A stretch of 7,444 bases of DNA from DASRJW01 sp964567755 (lineage in GTDB: Bacteria; Krumholzibacteriota; Krumholzibacteriia; G020349025): positions 1 to 7,444 of the forward strand of contig CAZMNW010000039.1 in assembly GCA_964567755.1 (NCBI GenBank), written 5' to 3'. This document shows positions 5,951-7,444 of the stretch, one piece after another. The notes under the pieces are model-generated. The model did no database searches, had not been told where the DNA came from, and worked only from the letters and a program-made list of their open reading frames with translations. Position 1 is the stretch's first letter. Each line of letters begins with the position of its first letter. A program made the translations under genes and the position numbers.

Positions 5951-6784
5951 TCACTTCGCTATAACCATCTTTTGTGTGAGGACCTTTCCTTCTGTCTGGA
6001 GCTTCGCGACGTACACGCCGGCAGCAACATTCAGTCCGCGATCATCCTTCCCGTCCCAGCCCACCGCGTGGACCCCTGCGTCCATCGAACCCTCGGCGAG
6101 AAGCCGCACGAGGCGTCCGGCGACGTTGTAGATCCCGAGCTTTGCGCGCATGGGTCGGTCGAGGCCAAACTCAATCCGGGCGGCCGAAGTTGCCGGATTT
6201 GGCCGACCTGAGTTTAGAAACGTCCTTGCCGGACCTGACTCGCCGTCAAATGCTGCCTTCGAAACCGATTGATACAGGAGTTCCAACTCATACTCGACGT
6301 CCATCGCACCCAGGTAGTCGCCTTCGCCATCTGTAAAGTACGAGTTGGTTGGCGCCTGAACCTGGACTGCCCCGATTCCGGCGCCACTGCTGACTGCTTG
6401 AATACCGCTGCTCGGTGGCAAGGCGATTGCTACATAGAGATCCCGCGAGTCGCTCAGAATTGGCGCCAAAGCAACCCGAACACGGGGATCCCGGCTAGCG
6501 CGAACATTGGTGACTTGTGCGAGCACCGTTCCCTCGGAGATTTTTTCCAGTGGGCCCCGGAGAAGCATGATCTTAGGGAACACGGTGCTTGCGTCATTAT
6601 TGGAGAATTCAATTCCAGAGACGATCACGCCCTTCGGAACAGTGAAGTGCTTCACAAGATACGCACCACCGTTGGGTGCTTCAGCTCCGATAATGCGGTT
6701 CCCAGCGAGAATGGCACTGCAAGGGAACATGGTAATGAACACCGTCACCACCAGCTTACGCATGAACCTTCTTCTCTGCATCAT
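5951..6784 (-). CDS. Secreted protein with C-terminal FlgD-like / type IX-style sorting domain
   Basis: A 277-residue exported protein. A basic N-terminus and hydrophobic segment (KLVVTVFITMFPCSAILAG) form a Sec signal peptide ending near residue 28. Residues about 30-180 are an unrecognised beta-rich domain starting GNRIIGAEAPNGGAYLVKHF. From about residue 195 the C-terminus has the classic signature: RPNPATS, IYNVAGRLVR, GWDGKDDRG and AAGVYVAKL, ending in a short beta-strand. Such domains mediate outer-membrane secretion or surface attachment in FCB-type bacteria. ATG 6784 is preferred because AGGAGG (6791-6796) lies six bases upstream; an ATG at 6799 overlaps the stop of the preceding gene as ATGA but lacks a ribosome site. 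Coupling with that upstream gene is likely. Confidence 0.8.
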   Translation of the reverse strand: MMQRRRFMRKLVVTVFITMFPCSAILAGNRIIGAEAPNGGAYLVKHFTVPKGVIVSGIEFSNNDASTVFPKIMLLRGPLEKISEGTVLAQVTNVRASRDPRVRVALAPILSDSRDLYVAIALPPSSGIQAVSSGAGIGAVQVQAPTNSYFTDGEGDYLGAMDVEYELELLYQSVSKAAFDGESGPARTFLNSGRPNPATSAARIEFGLDRPMRAKLGIYNVAGRLVRLLAEGSMDAGVHAVGWDGKDDRGLNVAAGVYVAKLQTEGKVLTQKMVIAK

Positions 6785-6795
6785 CAGAATCCTCC

Positions 6796-7302
6796 TCATT
6801 CAATCTCGCACGGTCCACAGGAGGGGCACGCGCCGACAGTGATTTCGCGACACGCAACTGTGCTTACGGTGTTTCCGCTGGTGCTCTTGAGCACGTATCT
6901 CCACGTGCCGTTGGCACAACCGCCTTGCCAAATGACTCGGTGTGAGCGTCGCGCTGGATCAACGGGATCTGCTTCGGCCACTGATGGGTTCCCGCTCTGG
7001 CAAACTGCACTGGGCGGGTAGACCTCCAGGCGGTCTTTGACGCCAGGGTCAGTACCGATGTTCGTCTGCCAAGACACGTCCAGTTTGAAGGTGGAATTGC
7101 AATTTTGACAGAACTTCGTTCCCACGTGCTTGGTATTCGCTATTCCCCAGACTCGAACGAACTCGCCGATAGAAGGATGTCCAATGCCATTGGCATCATT
7201 CATAAAGAACAGCAAATAGTCACCTGGCGGTGCATCGGAGGTGGACTCCGGAGCAATCAACGCCAGGTTGTTGCTCCCATCTGGTGTGCACGGGATTGGG
7301 CT
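6796..7302 (-). CDS. 5'-truncated galactose-oxidase-like protein, E-set domain and Cys-rich tail
   Basis: The readable start matches the last part of a galactose-oxidase-type early-set domain: LIAPESTSDAPPGDYLLFFM followed by GHPSIGEFVRVWG. Full-length relatives carry a long kelch propeller before this, which is absent. The frame is open up to a stop at 7420-7422, but bases beyond about 7304 encode repeat-derived Gly/Lys residues instead of domain sequence, so the gene seems cut there by an inserted element. The TTG at 7260 is the only plausible internal start, and it falls inside the domain, so a functional product is doubtful. After the domain comes about 110 residues with a CQNC pair and a Cys-rich end (CPSCGPC), suggesting a disulfide-bonded extracytoplasmic segment. 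The stop overlaps a possible start of the next gene. Confidence 0.6.
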   Translation of the reverse strand, partial: SPIPCTPDGSNNLALIAPESTSDAPPGDYLLFFMNDANGIGHPSIGEFVRVWGIANTKHVGTKFCQNCNSTFKLDVSWQTNIGTDPGVKDRLEVYPPSAVCQSGNPSVAEADPVDPARRSHRVIWQGGCANGTWRYVLKSTSGNTVSTVACREITVGACPSCGPCEIE

Positions 7303-7304
7303 AC

Positions 7305-7444
7305 TGTCGGTTTTCAGGACCTTTCCCCCCGGGTTTTTCAGAAGCTTTCCCCCCCTGGTTCCCGGTGGCGTAGCGCGCTGAGCTTGTCCTACCTCCTGTC
7401 CGGTTGTCCAGTCAGCTGATCATGTTTTCTTCGATTCCGTGGTC
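7305..7444. mobile_element. Probable terminal segment of an insertion sequence, running out of the window
   Basis: The galactose-oxidase domain loses its sense at about 7304, where TGTCGG begins, and the tandem repeats follow directly. Beyond them no frame gives recognisable protein. On the minus strand a short frame entering from the edge stops at 7412-7414 (HGIEENMIS), which could be the end of an element gene. The family cannot be named with certainty; an IS21-like end is a guess from the TGT start and repeated internal motifs. Confidence 0.35.
7309..7355 (+). repeat. Two tandem copies of a ~23-base C-rich repeat
   Basis: GGTTTTCAGGACCTTTCCCCCC (22 bases, 7309-7330) is followed by a 24-base second copy at 7332-7355. 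The two share GGTTTT(T)CAG, then CTTTCCCCCC. Direct repeats of this kind occur inside the ends of some insertion sequences (IS21 family, for example), where they bind the transposase. Confidence 0.6.

Noticed and set aside
1..7444. CRISPR array, tRNA or rRNA genes, integron attC sites
   Set aside because: No regularly spaced repeats, tRNA-like cloverleaf or conserved rRNA stretches were seen, and no GTTRRRY-type cassette ends were found near the recombinase.

Overview
The window reads as a moderately GC-rich chromosomal segment from an uncultured bacterium. The best clue to lineage is a secreted protein ending in a FlgD-like / type IX-style C-terminal domain (minus strand, 5951-6784), next to a galactose-oxidase-like fragment. 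That combination is common in FCB-group relatives such as Candidatus Eisenbacteria or Gemmatimonadota. This is inference from protein style only and the taxonomy is uncertain.

Left part (1-2432), accessory in character. A plus-strand NYN-domain (PIN-fold) nuclease-like protein carries an N-terminal stretch resembling the winged-helix tail of an AAA/STAND ATPase. Its stop codon abuts a near-perfect 14-15 bp palindrome shared with the 3' end of a convergent small minus-strand gene. That small gene has a strong Shine-Dalgarno and a textbook sigma70-type promoter. Two decayed short genes follow (about 1564-1817 and 1864-2104), each readable as a protein only across a single frameshift. A roughly 330-base stretch without a convincing gene then carries a possible promoter.

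Middle (2433-3868). A short tyrosine recombinase with the full catalytic set but no N-terminal core-binding domain overlaps (ATGA) a lipoprotein gene related to the Helicobacter HpaA family. A hairpin closes the unit.

Right part (3892-7302), all on the minus strand. Reading 5' to 3', a truncated galactose-oxidase-like protein is followed by the FlgD-domain secreted protein. After a gap of about 230 bases comes a likely peptide-modification cassette. It consists of a 113-residue basic protein with a Cys/Ser/Thr-rich tail (candidate RiPP precursor), a SagB/ThcOx-type FMN dehydrogenase, and an 86-residue protein of unknown role, separated by only 50-55 bases. No YcaO cyclodehydratase or transporter is visible here. 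The precursor/SagB pairing is the most interesting possibility in the window.

The right edge (about 7305-7444) looks like the end of a mobile element that replaced the start of the galactose-oxidase-like gene. It carries two copies of a ~23-base C-rich repeat, and the recognisable protein domain stops there.
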